A DNA stretch of 64,000 bases from Tridacna crocea (taxonomy: Eukaryota; Mollusca; Bivalvia; Cardiida; Cardiidae): positions 22,128,501-22,192,500 of the forward strand of contig OX031059.1 in NCBI GenBank assembly GCA_943736015.1, given 5' to 3'. Made by a program: the position numbers and the translations under genes. The notes beneath the pieces were generated by a model. It had not been told where the DNA came from and did no database searches. It worked only from the letters and a program-made list of their open reading frames with translations. Shown piece by piece: positions 46,201 to 56,785 of this stretch. Every line of letters starts with the position of its first letter. Position 1 is the first letter of the stretch.

Positions 46201-48512
46201 TTCGCGGGTTTGAAAGCATTTGCACAAGGTTGTCAAAAGCCCATAAAATATGGACAGATTTTGTAAAGGATCTAAGCATATGGCAGGTATAAATGCATCA
46301 TCACAGCAGCACAGCCATTACTAATTCAATATTTGGAATTTGCGTTAACCCATTACCACACAATCCCTACTTTTGACGCCCCTAAGAAAGAAGCCTTTTG
46401 AAAACACTGTAGGAAAAGGAGAAAATGCTGGTAACCAGCATTTTCTCCTTTTCCCACAGTGTTTTCTACCCTTCCCAGAACAAATTTTAATTTTTCAGGC
46501 CCCATGATTTTGTCGTCTGCAAATGCTTTCAAGTTGAACCAGTCTAAAATTTTGTCGTGTGGTAAAGAGTTAATTAAAACTGAACGTGAGAAACAGGGAA
46601 AGGGGTTGAAAGATAATGACCAGACTAATCGCCATGGGCTCAGTGGTTGCGAAAAGTGGACAACCTGTTTACTCCTTGCTAAACGACAAAAAGTTAACTC
46701 TTTACCACACGACAAAATTTTAGACTGGTTCAAATTGAAAGCACTTGCAGACGACAAATAAAGGTGAATGAAAAATTGATTTTTTTTCTGGGAAGGGTAG
46801 AAAACACTGTTGGAAAAGGAGAAAATGCTGGTTACCAGCATTTTCTCCTACAGTGTTTTCTCCTACAGTGTTTTCAAAAGGCTTCTTTCTCAGGGGCGTC
46901 AAAAGTAGGGATTGTGTGGTAATAGGTTAAGAGGTGTCCAAATTGAAAGTATATACAGACAACAAAATAAACGTGATTGGAAATTTGAAACTTGACTTTA
47001 GAAGAGTATAAAACATTGTGGGAAAAGGAGAAAATTCTGGTTATGAAGATGACAGCCTGTTTTTTGTATGGTCAGCCAGTTTTAGTCGCTTGCAAAAAAA
47101 AGGAATTTTGAAATTATTTAATAATTTACCAAGCCGCTATATCTCATGTTTACTTTCAAAGTTATTTGGTTAACTCTTTACCAAACGACATAATTTTAGA
47201 CTGGTCCACTTTCTCACAGATCCAGATTAAGATCTAGGCCTACATAAAATAGATCTGGTTAAGATCTTGGCCTAGTAGACCTGGATCTAGATCCTCATAA
47301 AAAAAGAGATCAAAATTTCGAAAAGACGTATTTCATATTGACGTCTGCGACGACGTCACCTAAATTTAGCGGAAAAATAACAGCACTGTTTTTGAAAGCT
47401 ACAACTAATCTGAATCTCTTCATAATTCAGATTAAAGCCAAAGGAAGAAAAGGAGAAAGGTGGCAGACGAGTATCAAGGTCACTGACCAACATTTTCAAA
47501 CCGAAAGGTGGTGCATCCGGGTTCTTCAACAAATTACGTCGACAAAAAAATAACGACAAAACTGATGATGTCACGATAGCCGTCATGAACGCTACCTACC
47601 AAAGTAAATCGGATAGTGGCGCTTCGAGTGATACATACTATGGTAAGTTTTATTTTGAAAAAGATTTTCTTGAATAAGAAAATCTAGATTCTCTGTATAT
47701 GTACAGATAGGTATATCTACCCTATTTTGTTTACAAATCTATCACTTTCGCGTAGGATATAGAATCTAGGCTAGGTAACGTTAACGTTACTAATGAAAAA
47801 AAAAAGAGAAAACAAGCTTAGATCTAGTTATTTTTTGTGATTGATTTAGACTATCCTATGCAGACTCTATATACAAAAAGTTTAAAATATTACCACACAA
47901 TCCCTATTTTTGACGACTCTGAGAAAGAAGCCTTTGGAAAACATTGTGGGAAAAGGAGAAAATGCTGGTAACCAGCATTTTCTCCTTTTCCCACAATGTT
48001 TTCTACTCCTCACAAAACAAATTTAAAATTTTCAGTCACTTTTATTTTGTCGTCTGCAAAGACTTTCAAATTGGAAGAGTCCAAAATTTTGTAGTTTGGT
48101 AATGATTTAACAATACTGATTCTTCATTAACGCACGGTCTAACGTTGAAAGTACACTGTCTACGCTGTCCAGTACGATGAGATATTTTGTCCAAATAAAA
48201 GCTTTCGGATAGTATTTTTGCTCTCTCACACCTCTGACATAAAATGTCCATTTGAAGAAATTTATTGAAGTAAAAACCATAAGGTACTTGACATTCCAAT
48301 ATATGTGTGCACAATCAAAACCTCCTGATGTGAAACCGGTGTTGGTTTTCCTTTACAACCAGACAAAGCTTTAGTAACCAAATAAAACTAGTGAGTTTTT
48401 TAGACCTACACTTCAAGGTGCCCCTCTCTCTTTCTCTGTATTATCACGTGATATTATATCACTTTTCACAGACGACAACATCTACGAACACGTCGAGATA
48501 CAGAAGAGATGA
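41357..48512 (+). CDS. Gene 3: THEMIS-like double-CABIT protein (715 aa)
   Basis: Exons 41357-43251, 47431-47642 and 48472-48512 join to 2148 nt, exactly 716 codons with TGA. CABIT 1 spans about residues 15-270 and CABIT 2 about 285-600. Features shared with vertebrate THEMIS from memory of the family: GDF..ED..YTLKEII at 177-194, a cysteine in the core of each module (C161 in VYLQCED, C456 in VVPCERQ), and LLLP after the second cysteine. The tail (633-715) is basic (RRVSRSLTNIFKPKGG, FFNKLRRQKNN) and then acidic with tyrosines (DTYYDDNIYEHVEI), suggesting membrane or phospholipid contact and phosphotyrosine docking. No SAM domain and no clear PxxPR-type GRB2 site is seen. THEMIS-family proteins act in receptor signalling with GRB2 and SHP1 in vertebrates; the molluscan role is unknown. 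Confidence 0.85.
43275..43542 (-). mobile_element. Family D element
   Basis: Perfect hairpin ccaggtcagcctgcgcggac / gcgcaggctgacctgg; right end gatgtatcaagccccctttt. Confidence 0.75.
43622..43866 (-). mobile_element. Family D element
   Basis: gaaaagggggcttcattt at the left; hairpin aggtcagcctgcgctgagtg / cccaggctgacc. Confidence 0.65.
43935..44030 (-). mobile_element. Family A remnant
   Basis: tttaccctctctccaatagt..aaggctttgtggagaaaagg. Confidence 0.4.
44032..44145 (+). repeat. CTCA/CACT-rich low-complexity tract
   Basis: Degenerate ACTC units followed by CAAC units. Confidence 0.85.
44170..44396 (+). mobile_element. Family A, plus copy
   Basis: TTAA 44170-44173; hairpin with two mismatches; right end ttgtttggtaatcggttga. 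Confidence 0.7.
45139..45368. mobile_element. Family C double-hairpin element with perfect 9-bp duplication
   Basis: Ends GCAACACGCGAAAAGGGGCA and ..TTTTCGCTTGTTGCATGCC. Flanked by AAATGGCTT at 45130-45138 and 45369-45377. Confidence 0.85.
45378..45600 (+). mobile_element. Family A, degenerate
   Basis: ataccagacgcaaaacttcaga; gaaaaggagaaaatgttggttaccacc.. at 45503-45530. Confidence 0.45.
45580..46340. repeat. Diverged direct repeats of about 250 bp
   Basis: tttgtaaaggatctaagc (45584, 46251), gaatttacg/tatttacg/aatttgcg and gcaaat words recur about three times; no reading frame is conserved. Confidence 0.45.
46345..46573 (-). mobile_element. Family A, minus copy, complete
   Basis: TTAA 46345-46348 and 46570-46573; stem CACTG opposite CAGTG. 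Confidence 0.85.
46694..46930 (+). mobile_element. Family A, plus copy, with internal 16-bp duplication
   Basis: TTAA 46694-46697 and 46927-46930; ctcctacagtgttttc is repeated in tandem in the right stem. Confidence 0.8.
46931..47050 (+). mobile_element. Family A, left half
   Basis: gtgtccaaattgaaag..gagaaaattctggtta. Confidence 0.55.
47170..47208 (+). mobile_element. Family A left terminus only
   Basis: TTAActctttaccaaacgac then actggtccac. Confidence 0.6.
47214..47302. repeat. AGATCT-rich inverted repeat near gene 3 exon 2
   Basis: ccagattaagatctaggcct and ctggttaagatcttggccta recur with ggatctagatcc; ends 129 bp before the exon. Confidence 0.6.
47431..47642 (+). CDS. Gene 3 exon 2 (basic tail)
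   Basis: A completes Lys632; 70 codons; the final G joins AC of exon 3 (Asp). Donor gtaagttt at 47643. Confidence 0.85.
47886..48110 (-). mobile_element. Family A, minus copy in gene 3 intron 2
   Basis: Left end tattaccacacaatccct; right TTAA 48107-48110; perfect hairpin. Confidence 0.8.
48472..48512 (+). CDS. Gene 3 exon 3 (C-terminus)
   Basis: Acceptor cacttttcacag; encodes (D)DNIYEHVEIQKR and TGA at 48510-48512. Confidence 0.8.
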
Positions 48513-48536
48513 CAAAACAAGAGGAATGAGCAAAAA

Positions 48537-48542
48537 AATAAA
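48537..48542 (+). promoter_or_regulatory. Candidate poly(A) signal AATAAA of gene 3
   Basis: 25 nt after the stop, which would give a very short 3' UTR. A second AATAAA lies at 48868-48873. Confidence 0.4.
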
Positions 48543-48697
48543 ATGAAAATCAAAAGGTATGTCCTAAGTGTTTGTCTCATGTAGCTGGTCTGGTCTTCAA
48601 CTGAAAGACCTTCAGTGATGTTGTAAGGTTTAAAGGCATAGATCTATGAAGCTTCAGAAATGTTCAAATTCACTGTTTTTTTTTTTTCTTTGATTTG

Positions 48698-48785
48698 AGT
48701 GAGTGAGTGAGTGAGAATATGGGTGGGTGGGAGGGTAGATGAGTGAGTGAGTGAATGAATGAATGGGTGAGTGGGTAGGTGATTG
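48698..48785 (+). repeat. GTGA/GGTG/GAAT low-complexity tract
   Basis: Degenerate tetranucleotide repeats. Confidence 0.8.
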
Positions 48786-48879
48786 AGCAGACCCAGATGC
48801 ATGGACAGACGGTCTGTTCTGTTCTGTTCTGTAAAAGTGAATAGACTGAATGGTAAACGTCTGGCACAATAAAGCGATT

Positions 48880-49490
48880 GTTTTATGAATACACGAAATT
48901 TATGATGTTGAGCCTTTACGATTTCCGATTCGGAAAAGCATAGTTAACTAAAGAACTTTAATCCTAAAACTATCCATACCCCCTGAAAAACAAAAATATG
49001 ATGCAACTGTAGTATTTGCAGTATTTCAAGAGTTCAAAGTTCTTTTTTTTTCCAGAGAAGAATGTAATCGTATGGAGGGTTAGTATTCAAAATCAGACTA
49101 CGTGTTCTACTCTTTCAGAACAAGCGTATTTGATCGCGTATCGAATAATAGGTTGTTTGGTTTTATTCTAAAAATAGAAAAACAGATGAAGAAATATTAA
49201 ATAGATTATCAATTTCAAAAAAAAACATACACAGACAAACAAATTAAGACGTTGAAAAACAGAGGGGCTTTTTTTTTCGGGGGTGGGGGTCATAAAAATT
49301 ATAAGATCTTCGTTATACATAAAAGCCTGGTTGCAAGTAATGTATCTTAGAAGGCAAGTAAAGAATACGTGTTGGTAATAAAGATGTGCCTCAAGAATGA
49401 ATTACGAGGAAAGTTATCTAACGTATGATGTTATCCTCTCCCATTGTTACGCCTGGAAAATTTATCCTTGGGTTGCCAAGTACGAAATGC
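48880..49490. other. Intergenic sequence, nothing recognised
   Basis: AT-rich, homopolymer runs only. Confidence 0.4.
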
Positions 49491-49494
49491 ATGT

Positions 49495-49566
49495 TTTGGA
49501 CGGTGTAGATTAAGATAAAACTGGGTAAAATATGCAGTCTAGTCTTGGATCTACGTCGTCCGATTG
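49495..49566. mobile_element. Family E hairpin, diverged
   Basis: ttggacggtgtagattaag..cttggatctacgtcgtccg. Confidence 0.5.
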
Positions 49567-49606
49567 CTGTTTTTTTTTCCCCGACATAAAGAATGTTTAA
49601 GTCGTA

Positions 49607-49835
49607 TTAACCCTTTCCTAAACAATCCCTGGTTTTTACGGGTCTGGAATAGTAGCCTTTTGAAAACATTGTGGGAAAAGGAGAAAATGCTGGTAACCAG
49701 CATTTTCTCCTTTTCCCACAATGTTTTCTACCCGATCATGGACAGAAATAATCTTTTCAGCAAGAGCTGAATTGTCGTCTGCAAATGCTTTCAATTTGGT
49801 TTAGTCCAAAAGTTTGTGGTTTGGGAAGGGGTTAA
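49607..49835 (-). mobile_element. Family A2, minus copy, complete
   Basis: TTAA 49607-49610 and 49832-49835; perfect hairpin. Confidence 0.9.
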
Positions 49836-49925
49836 ATCATAACTGGCTGAAAAAAAAGTCGCAATAAATGGGATTTCACCACTGCTTGGAAATTTTCAGC
49901 TATTGCAGCAGTTATGGAAAAAAAG

Positions 49926-50225
49926 AGAGTGAGAGAGAGACAGACAGACATATAGACAGACACACAAAAACACAGACAGACAAACAAACACACAGACAGA
50001 GAGACAAACAGACAGATACACACACACAGACAGACAAACAAACACACAGACAGATACATTAACACACAGACAAACAGATAGATACACAAACACACAGACA
50101 GACAAACAAACACACAGACAGATACATTAACACACAGACAAACAGATAGATACACAATCACACAGACAGACAGATACACAAACACACAGACAGACACACA
50201 AACAGACGCACAGACAGACACACAG
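49926..50225 (+). repeat. CACAGACA minisatellite
   Basis: About 300 bp of CAGA/CACA units, with a longer unit of about 66 bp (acagatacattaacacac) repeated around 50050 and 50116. Confidence 0.9.
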
Positions 50226-50258
50226 AGGGCAACGGCAACGTGCGGCAAATAGATTTGG

Positions 50259-50514
50259 CCAGCAACACGTGAAAAGGGGCATTCTGACATTTGCGTACAG
50301 CGTCGTCTCGGATCAGCTTTTGCAGTCCGTACAGGGTTATCCGAGACGACACTTTTCGTTTTTATGTTATTTTCTGTTTTGGGCAAGTCTATTGAAGCAC
50401 ATTATCAAATGAAGTCGTAAAGTGCCGTCTCGGATTAGCCTGTGCGAACTGCGCAGGCTGGTCCGATACGACACTTCACGCAAATGTCCGAATGCCCCTT
50501 TTCGCATGTTGCAA
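50259..50514. mobile_element. Family C double-hairpin element
   Basis: agcaacacgtgaaaaggggc at the left, gccccttttcgcatgttgca-type right end; both hairpins recognisable. Confidence 0.75.
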
Positions 50515-51021
50515 GTCATTTATTATTATAGATCCACATATCTTAAAAGACTAAGCCTACGAGAACGTTCGATCGTAGTAGGTTATTCCTGAAACAAAAT
50601 GTAAGTTCATAAAACAATACAAGAGATTGGTATTTCAACCATATTTTTTTCTTCAGTCTCTTACCTCCGCCCCACTCCACCTCCCTATCTAAAATTCCTT
50701 CCGTTGGGGCTAGCATAATTTTAGAGAAATGAATCCTGTTGCACTGACGTATTTAAGTCTTAAAAAAAGAATTTGGCCAGGTTGGGAATCGAACAAGCCA
50801 GAACTTGATTTAAAAACCTATATGTTCATAGCTGATTTATTGGGCTAAGCGTGACATAGGCCACACGATTGATCGTCTAAGAACAAGACTCAATTCACAA
50901 AAAAGAATAAATAATTTGGCAGCAGTTCAGATAGATTTGTTTTTTACCACGGAACCTACTGAGGTAAGCATTTCAGGTAATTCATGATAATTTGTGTACT
51001 GAATGGCTGTCATAGTACCTC

Positions 51022-51247
51022 AAACAGCATTCTAGACAAGATTTCGCGCTGTACAAAAGTATGCGTGGTAGAAAAGACAGTAAATACATGTGTGTTTGTA
51101 GGTCATTGTGTTACATGTTTCGTTATATTGGGGGTGGGGGAATGAGCAAGAGAGAGTGAGGAAAAAAAAGAGAGGTAGAGAAGGAATAACCTGCACAGCA
51201 TTCTAGACAAGATTTCGCACTGAACAATATAAAGCATGATAGAAATG
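51022..51247 (+). repeat. Direct repeat of ~50 bp
   Basis: agcattctagacaagatttc occurs at 51027 and 51199, followed by gcgctgta/gcactgaa. Confidence 0.7.
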
Positions 51248-51250
51248 AAA

Positions 51251-52835
51251 AACAAGAGGGCCATGATGGCCTTGCATCGCTCCACTTACTAATAATTAAA
51301 AACAATATAAGCCAAACATTACAATATTTGGCCAATTGGTTTCAAACTTGAGGACATACAAAAAATGTTCTTTAAAATCCTACGAGAAAGTTGTGACCAC
51401 CGGGCAAAGCCAATTTTGACCACAAATCCATAATTACTTGAATCCTGGCGGAGGTCCACAAGATAAAAGCCCATACCAAATAATATAGGTCTAGAATGTG
51501 TGGTTATAAACAAAAGATTTTCAAAGTGTTGTCAATAAAAGGCCCTGTAAAACATAAAACCCATGAGACAGGGCTAAATTTAGTAGCCCTAGTCTTTATT
51601 ATAGTTAGTAACAAGATCACCTAGAAAGTTTTGGCCACAAAAGCCCATGTAAAACTTGTGATCCCTTGTGCGGGGACAAACTTGACCTCAAGGCTATAAT
51701 ATGGGCCCTCCTGATAAAGGCCCACTAGATAAAGCCACACGTAAAATTTGGTAGCCCTAGGCCTTATGGCTAGGTACAAGTAGATTCTTAAAAAAATCCC
51801 AATATGAGCCCAGGTAAAACTTGTGATCCCCAGAATGAGGCCAAATTTTATCCCAGGGCTATAATTTGGGCACCTTTGGTAGACAACCACTTGATAAAGC
51901 TAGATGCAAAATTGAGTAGCCCTAGGCCTTTCGGCTTGGTACGAGAAGATTTTTCCCTATATAAGCCTATATAAAACTTGTGACCCCCGGGTCTGGCCAA
52001 ATTTGACACTAGGGCTATCATTTGGGCACTCTTGGTAGACAAACACTTGATAAAGATACATGCCAAATTTGGTAGACCAAGGCCTTATGGCTAGGTACAA
52101 GTAGATTCTTATAAAATTTCCAATACTAGCCCATGTAAAACTTGTGACCCCCAGGATGAGGCCAAATTTTATCCCAGGGCTTTATTTTTGGGCACCTTTA
52201 GTAGACAACCACTTGATACAGCTAGGTGCAAAATTGAGTAGCCCTAGGCCATATGGCTAGGTACCATATGGATTTTTAAGTTTTCCCTACATAAGCCAAT
52301 ATAAAAACTTGTGACCCCCGGGGCTGGCCAAATTTGACACCAGGGCTATCATTTGGACACTCTTGGTTAGACAACCACTTGATAAAGATACATGCCAAAT
52401 TTGGTAACCCTAGGCCATATGGCTAGGGACCAGAAGAATTTTTAAAATTTTCCGTATATAAGGCCATATAAAACTTGTGAACCCCAGGGCGGGGACAATT
52501 TTAACCCCAGGGCTATTATTTGAAGGAACTTGATAGAGGTCTACTAGATAAAGCTACATGCTAAATTTTGTAGCCCTTGGCCTTACAGTTTCAGAGAAGT
52601 AGATTTTTTAAAATTTTCAACATTTTTCAGTTTTGTTGCCATGGCAACCAGAGTTTTTGAAGGAATAAAATTCTTTCAAGGAATTCTAAAGAGGACCATG
52701 ACAGGATCATTTCTGTAAAGTTATATCAAAATTAGATGGGTAGTTTCAGAGAAGATGTTTGAAATAAAAGTTAACGCACGCACGCACGACGGACACCGAG
52801 CCATGACAATAAGTCCGCTGGCGTTCGGCTCGAGC
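51251..52835 (-). mobile_element. 1.6-kb repeat with ~166-bp internal tandem units, copy 1
   Basis: Begins aacaagagggccatgatggc, ends ..catgacaataagtccgctgg..gagc. Inner units carry agccctaggcctt, ttgataaagctaca and aaaacttgtgaccccc. It is the reverse complement of 59675-61355 and has no coding capacity. Confidence 0.8.
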
Positions 52836-52839
52836 AAAA

Positions 52840-53066
52840 ACATTGACCAGATCAGCCTGCGCATTCCGCGTGGGCAGATCTTGGTCGAAAACTTTTTGCT
52901 ATCGGTCAATATTCTGCATGTAAAAGGACCTGTCTACCTAATGATTTAGCGGGTTGTTAGACATGGGTTTCATGATTCCATTTTCATTGTTATGATGACT
53001 TACTTACTATAAATCAAGGCGGAGATGCATTAAACGCCTTGTTGCCGGAATGTGGCTCAAATACAA
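52840..53066 (+). mobile_element. Family D element, left end missing
   Basis: ttgaccagatcagcctgcgc..gcagatcttggtcgaaaact; right end ggagatgcattaaacgcc. The 1.6-kb repeat abuts its truncated side. Confidence 0.6.
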
Positions 53067-53069
53067 ATG

Positions 53070-53532
53070 AACAATGCTCTGGCAAAAGGGGGCTTAATGC
53101 ATCTTCGTTAACTCATTACCAGACGACATTATTTTAGACTTGTCCAAATCAAAAGCATTTTCAGACGACAAAATAAAAGTGACTGAAGTTTCAAAATTGT
53201 TTTGTGCAGGGTAGAAAACATTGTGGCAAAAGGAGAAAATGCTGGTTACCAGCATTTTCTCCTTTTCCCACAATGTTTTAAAAAATGTTTTCCAGGAGCT
53301 TCAAAAGTAGGGATTGTGTGGTAATGGGTTAAACAGAATACGAGACCAAGTCATCACTTTATTACGGACCCATAGGAGTCACGTTTTTGAATTACGGACT
53401 TAATCAAAAGGTACACTGGTCCTTGGACAAACAGAAAATTGATCAAAAGCGAAAAGTTTCGGCCCAGGCTCACCTGGGTCGATACTGTTCGCAGATGCAT
53501 TAAGCCCCCTTTTTACAGAGCATAGCTCAGAT
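53070..53532 (-). mobile_element. Family D element interrupted by family A
   Basis: ctctggcaaaagggggctta at the left; resumes at 53333; hairpin reduced; ends cagatgcattaagccccc. Confidence 0.7.
53108..53332 (+). mobile_element. Family A inside D, complete
   Basis: TTAA 53108-53111 and 53329-53332. Confidence 0.85.
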
Positions 53533-53897
53533 GTATTATGTAGGTCCTGTGATTATATGTGGGTAGGTGAGTTACATTGAAAGAAAGTTAGTGCAATCGA
53601 TAACTTGGTTGAGAGACACACTGAGACTGGTTGAGGAGTGTTCTTCAGCATGGCATTGTAGGGCCCCATACTCGTGCCGAGAAAAATCGGGTAAACATAT
53701 GAAGAAGCGAGCTGTTGCCCTTGTATAACTGAATTAACGGTGAAAGTGACTTCAAATCTTACTCAGACAGAAAAAAAATACGATTCTGAAAGATTTAAAT
53801 TCCTGCGAGAGAAAAGTAACTGTTGAAGACAATACGGGGATAAAAAAGCAGCTATTGTGACAAGCAACTTTCCCGTTTCCGCATATACGTAGTTTGT

Positions 53898-54111
53898 TTA
53901 ACCCTTTGCCACACATTGACGATTTTCAAAGCCTTTTGAAAACACTGTGGGAAAAGGAAAAAATGCTGGTAACCAGCATTTTCTCCTTTTCTCACAAAGT
54001 TTTCTACTCTATCAAAGCAAAATTGCACCATTTGAGCCACTTTGAAGTTGTCGTCTGCAATTGCTTTAAATTTGGATAGATCTTAAATTTTGCTGTGTGG
54101 TAACGGGTTAA
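53898..54111 (-). mobile_element. Family A, minus copy, complete
   Basis: TTAA 53898-53901 and 54108-54111; short deletion in the left arm. Confidence 0.8.
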
Positions 54112-54699
54112 TCTTTAAGGCCGTTTTCAACTTTGGTGAAACACTTAACAGTAGTACAAATGTCTTTGTTTTCATTAAATCTCTTCGGCAAAATTCCTCG
54201 TATAGCACTCTTTTCGAGCCACGGTTGCTTTCCTCCCAAAAAAAGCAGTCGAAAAAATATATAGGTGTGAGAAAGGAACTATTTACAACCAAACTTCAAA
54301 AAGAACGTGGCCCGAGTTTGGAATCGTTCTCAGTATCCTTCTACCTCAGGCCCGGTGCCTTACCGACAGGTCTGCCGGACTCGAATCTTTTCTATACCTA
54401 GTGTTTTAATTTTTACTTACAAAAACGTAAATTCCTTCAATTAATGCCTTTGCATTTCATGTCCTTGAAATACCAGTATTCAAAGTTACTGCTAAATCTG
54501 TTCTTATGCCAAGGTATTTTTTTTTATATTTACAGATATCTAGTCGATGGGACGTCACAACAGTGCTACAGCATTCCCTCGTAAATACCATGTTGTAAGA
54601 GTATAAGTAACGTCCTTTACGCCAAATTTTGTAGTATGCCTGCAATATCATCTAGTATACCAGATAGTTCCAGAGCAAAGTTCCGGTCATGAACAGTTC

Positions 54700-54927
54700 T
54701 TAACCGTTTACCCCATAAGGCATTCCTATGGTATCTCTAATTGACCCTAAATAACAGCAAGGATGAAGCCGTTTCTTAGGTGTCAATGACCCCTTTTGAT
54801 AGCATAGAAAACATGGTGACAAAAGGTGAAATTGCTCGGCACGAGCAATTTCACCTTTTGCCACAATGTTTTCCAAAGGCTCCTACAAGCAATGTGTAGA
54901 AATGAGTATCTATGGAGTAAAGGGTTG
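54700..54927 (+). mobile_element. Family B element
   Basis: TTAA 54700-54703, ccgtttaccccataaggcat; hairpin TTGCTCGGCACGAGCAA; right end gagtaaagggttga. Confidence 0.8.
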
Positions 54928-54934
54928 ACATACA

Positions 54935-55065
54935 ATTTTAAATTGCATTTTAGACTGATTTTAGAAATATAGAAAATAGCTCAATTTCTGATTGGCTAAC
55001 CCAAATGGGTTTCTATATAACTAAAATTAACACACTACATATTGTGGTTGGTGAACAGATTCCCA
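54935..55065. mobile_element. Family F remnant
   Basis: tctgattggctaacccaaat and ttgtggttggtgaaca. Confidence 0.4.
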
Positions 55066-55266
55066 GAAATGCAGGCAGCAATGTTAGCTGAGACCAGTAG
55101 AAAAGCCAAAATTTAAAAGCCTTTGAGGGAGTAGTATTCGGAATCTGTGACATCATTTTGGCTTAATTAAAGCGGAATTATAATTGATGGGTGACATCAT
55201 AGCCAGACCAACCAGAAAGCCAAATAATTTTGTGAGACTTGGAATCCTTGACGTGTACCAGCCTGT

Positions 55267-55455
55267 TTAACGCATTACCACACAATCCCTACTTTTGACG
55301 ACCGTGATAAATAAGCCTTTAGAAAACATTGTGGGAAAAGGAGAAAATGCTGGTAAAAGTTTTCCAACCTTGACAAATTTCAGCCACTCTTATTTTGTCG
55401 TCTGCAAATGCTTTGGAATTGAACGGGCCAAAAATTTTGTCGTTTGGTAATAACA
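55267..55455 (-). mobile_element. Family A, minus copy, right hairpin half deleted
   Basis: TTAA 55267-55270; jumps from aaaatgctggta to aaagttttccaacc. Confidence 0.7.
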
Positions 55456-55659
55456 AATAAGGTAAAGATAAATGATTGGTTGATGGCAGCATGATGAAAC
55501 TTCAATGATGTTGATGTCTGGAATCCTTAGTGTATACGGGTCTTTAACATGATACATGCTGTGTTGATGGTAACGTGACTCGACAATTCAGAAATGAGCA
55601 CACACATGGAAATCCAAGCTGCCGCAATTTCATTGTTGGTTCGGCGTTAGTCAAATTTC

Positions 55660-55745
55660 AACTCGGCTAACACTGTAGATTTAAGATCAGATTGCAAAGT
55701 CGTTAGAGTCTGTTCTTGAACTATTATGTCCGCATAAGCGCCGAA
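55660..55745. mobile_element. Family E hairpin, diverged
   Basis: cactgtagatttaagatcag..gtctgttcttgaac..tgtccgc. Confidence 0.45.
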
Positions 55746-55999
55746 ATCCTGGTCTAGTCTTAAGCATGCAGTGCTTAGGAATAGGGTGACTGATTAGGCT
55801 GCTTAGTTACTTTATTATAATTTCAATATACCTGCAAACGGACATGCTTTATTATAAATGAATAAATATAAATGGCTTCAGTCCATCTGACGAACGTTCA
55901 GTAAAATGCTTTTCCGAATGGTCAGTGCAGCAGGGCTTTACTAATCAAAGGGCAGATTTTAATAGAGAAGCCACTGGTATCCTTGACTGCGCATATCAT

Positions 56000-56320
56000 A
56001 TTCTCCGAAGATTCGACCCGTCTGCTATGACGTATCACTCCACCCAACATTGGGGGATTGTAGTAATACGCGCTATAAAGTAGCAATGGAGAAAATGGTA
56101 TTTATCAATACGTTTGAGGAGAAATCAGACTGTTTTAGCTTCAGATTTCTCTAAACTGCTGATCATCGAATAAATCGAACCAGGTAGCGTTTTATTGAGT
56201 AAACGTTTATTGTAGTTTGAAATTCAAAGTAACGGTTGTCGCGTAGAATAGTTGCTCGGTTCTGTACCCTGGTATAATTGTAGAATACCATCTAGCGGGA
56301 GATAATGCCACTGGTATTTA
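56000..56320 (+). repeat. Composite dispersed repeat
   Basis: gattcgacccgtctgctatg (also 40198), ctataaagtagcaatgg (also 5260 reversed), aggtagcgttttattgagta (also 40590). Confidence 0.55.
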
Positions 56321-56785
56321 TGTGCCATCTTCGTTTGCAGGTATATTGAAGGACGGTATAGTCTGTAAATCACCCTTTAGATGACAACTCTGTGCTTTGA
56401 CAATAAGAACGAAGGTTTCTGGAAACACTGTAGGAAAATGAAAAGAAAAAAAATGCTGGTCAATGCACACTCTAGCGGCACAAAGTAAACATTATCTAGG
56501 GTCAAAATACAAGCAAATTTAATCTACCGGTTTAACACTTAAAAGTATGGGTGTCATCAAAGATGAATAAGCCAATGTACTGCAGTACTTCTGTCGAAGT
56601 TCCACTTGTTAGCAGAGAAATGAATTATAAAACTGGAATATACGATAGAAACTTTTTAGATTTACCGAAGCTGACAACTCCAACTCTTTGTTTTACGGCT
56701 TATTTTTCTGCCAACAGCTTAACTTTGACTGAACATAGAGAAATGCATTTTCACATTCATTATTCCATACATTTAATTATATGTA

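Larger units (their letters stand above)
43252..47430 (+). other. Gene 3 intron 1
   Basis: Donor gtaagt, acceptor tctcttcataattcag. Contains two D, one C, four or more A elements and low-complexity tracts. Confidence 0.75.

Noticed and set aside
46353-46841. 162-codon minus-strand open frame and many others containing SIFSFSHNVF or KGENAGYQHFLLFPQ
   Set aside because: These are translations of the family A hairpin, which happens to be open in several frames. The same peptide appears wherever the element lies.
326-48512. One single GAREM-type gene covering the SAM and CABIT exons
   Set aside because: Each unit has its own ATG after an in-frame stop (genes 1 and 2) and its own stop codon, and the order SAM-SAM-CABIT is opposite to GAREM.
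49832-50386. 184-codon minus-strand frame rich in C, V, S and L
   Set aside because: It is the translation of the CACAGACA minisatellite and part of a family C element.
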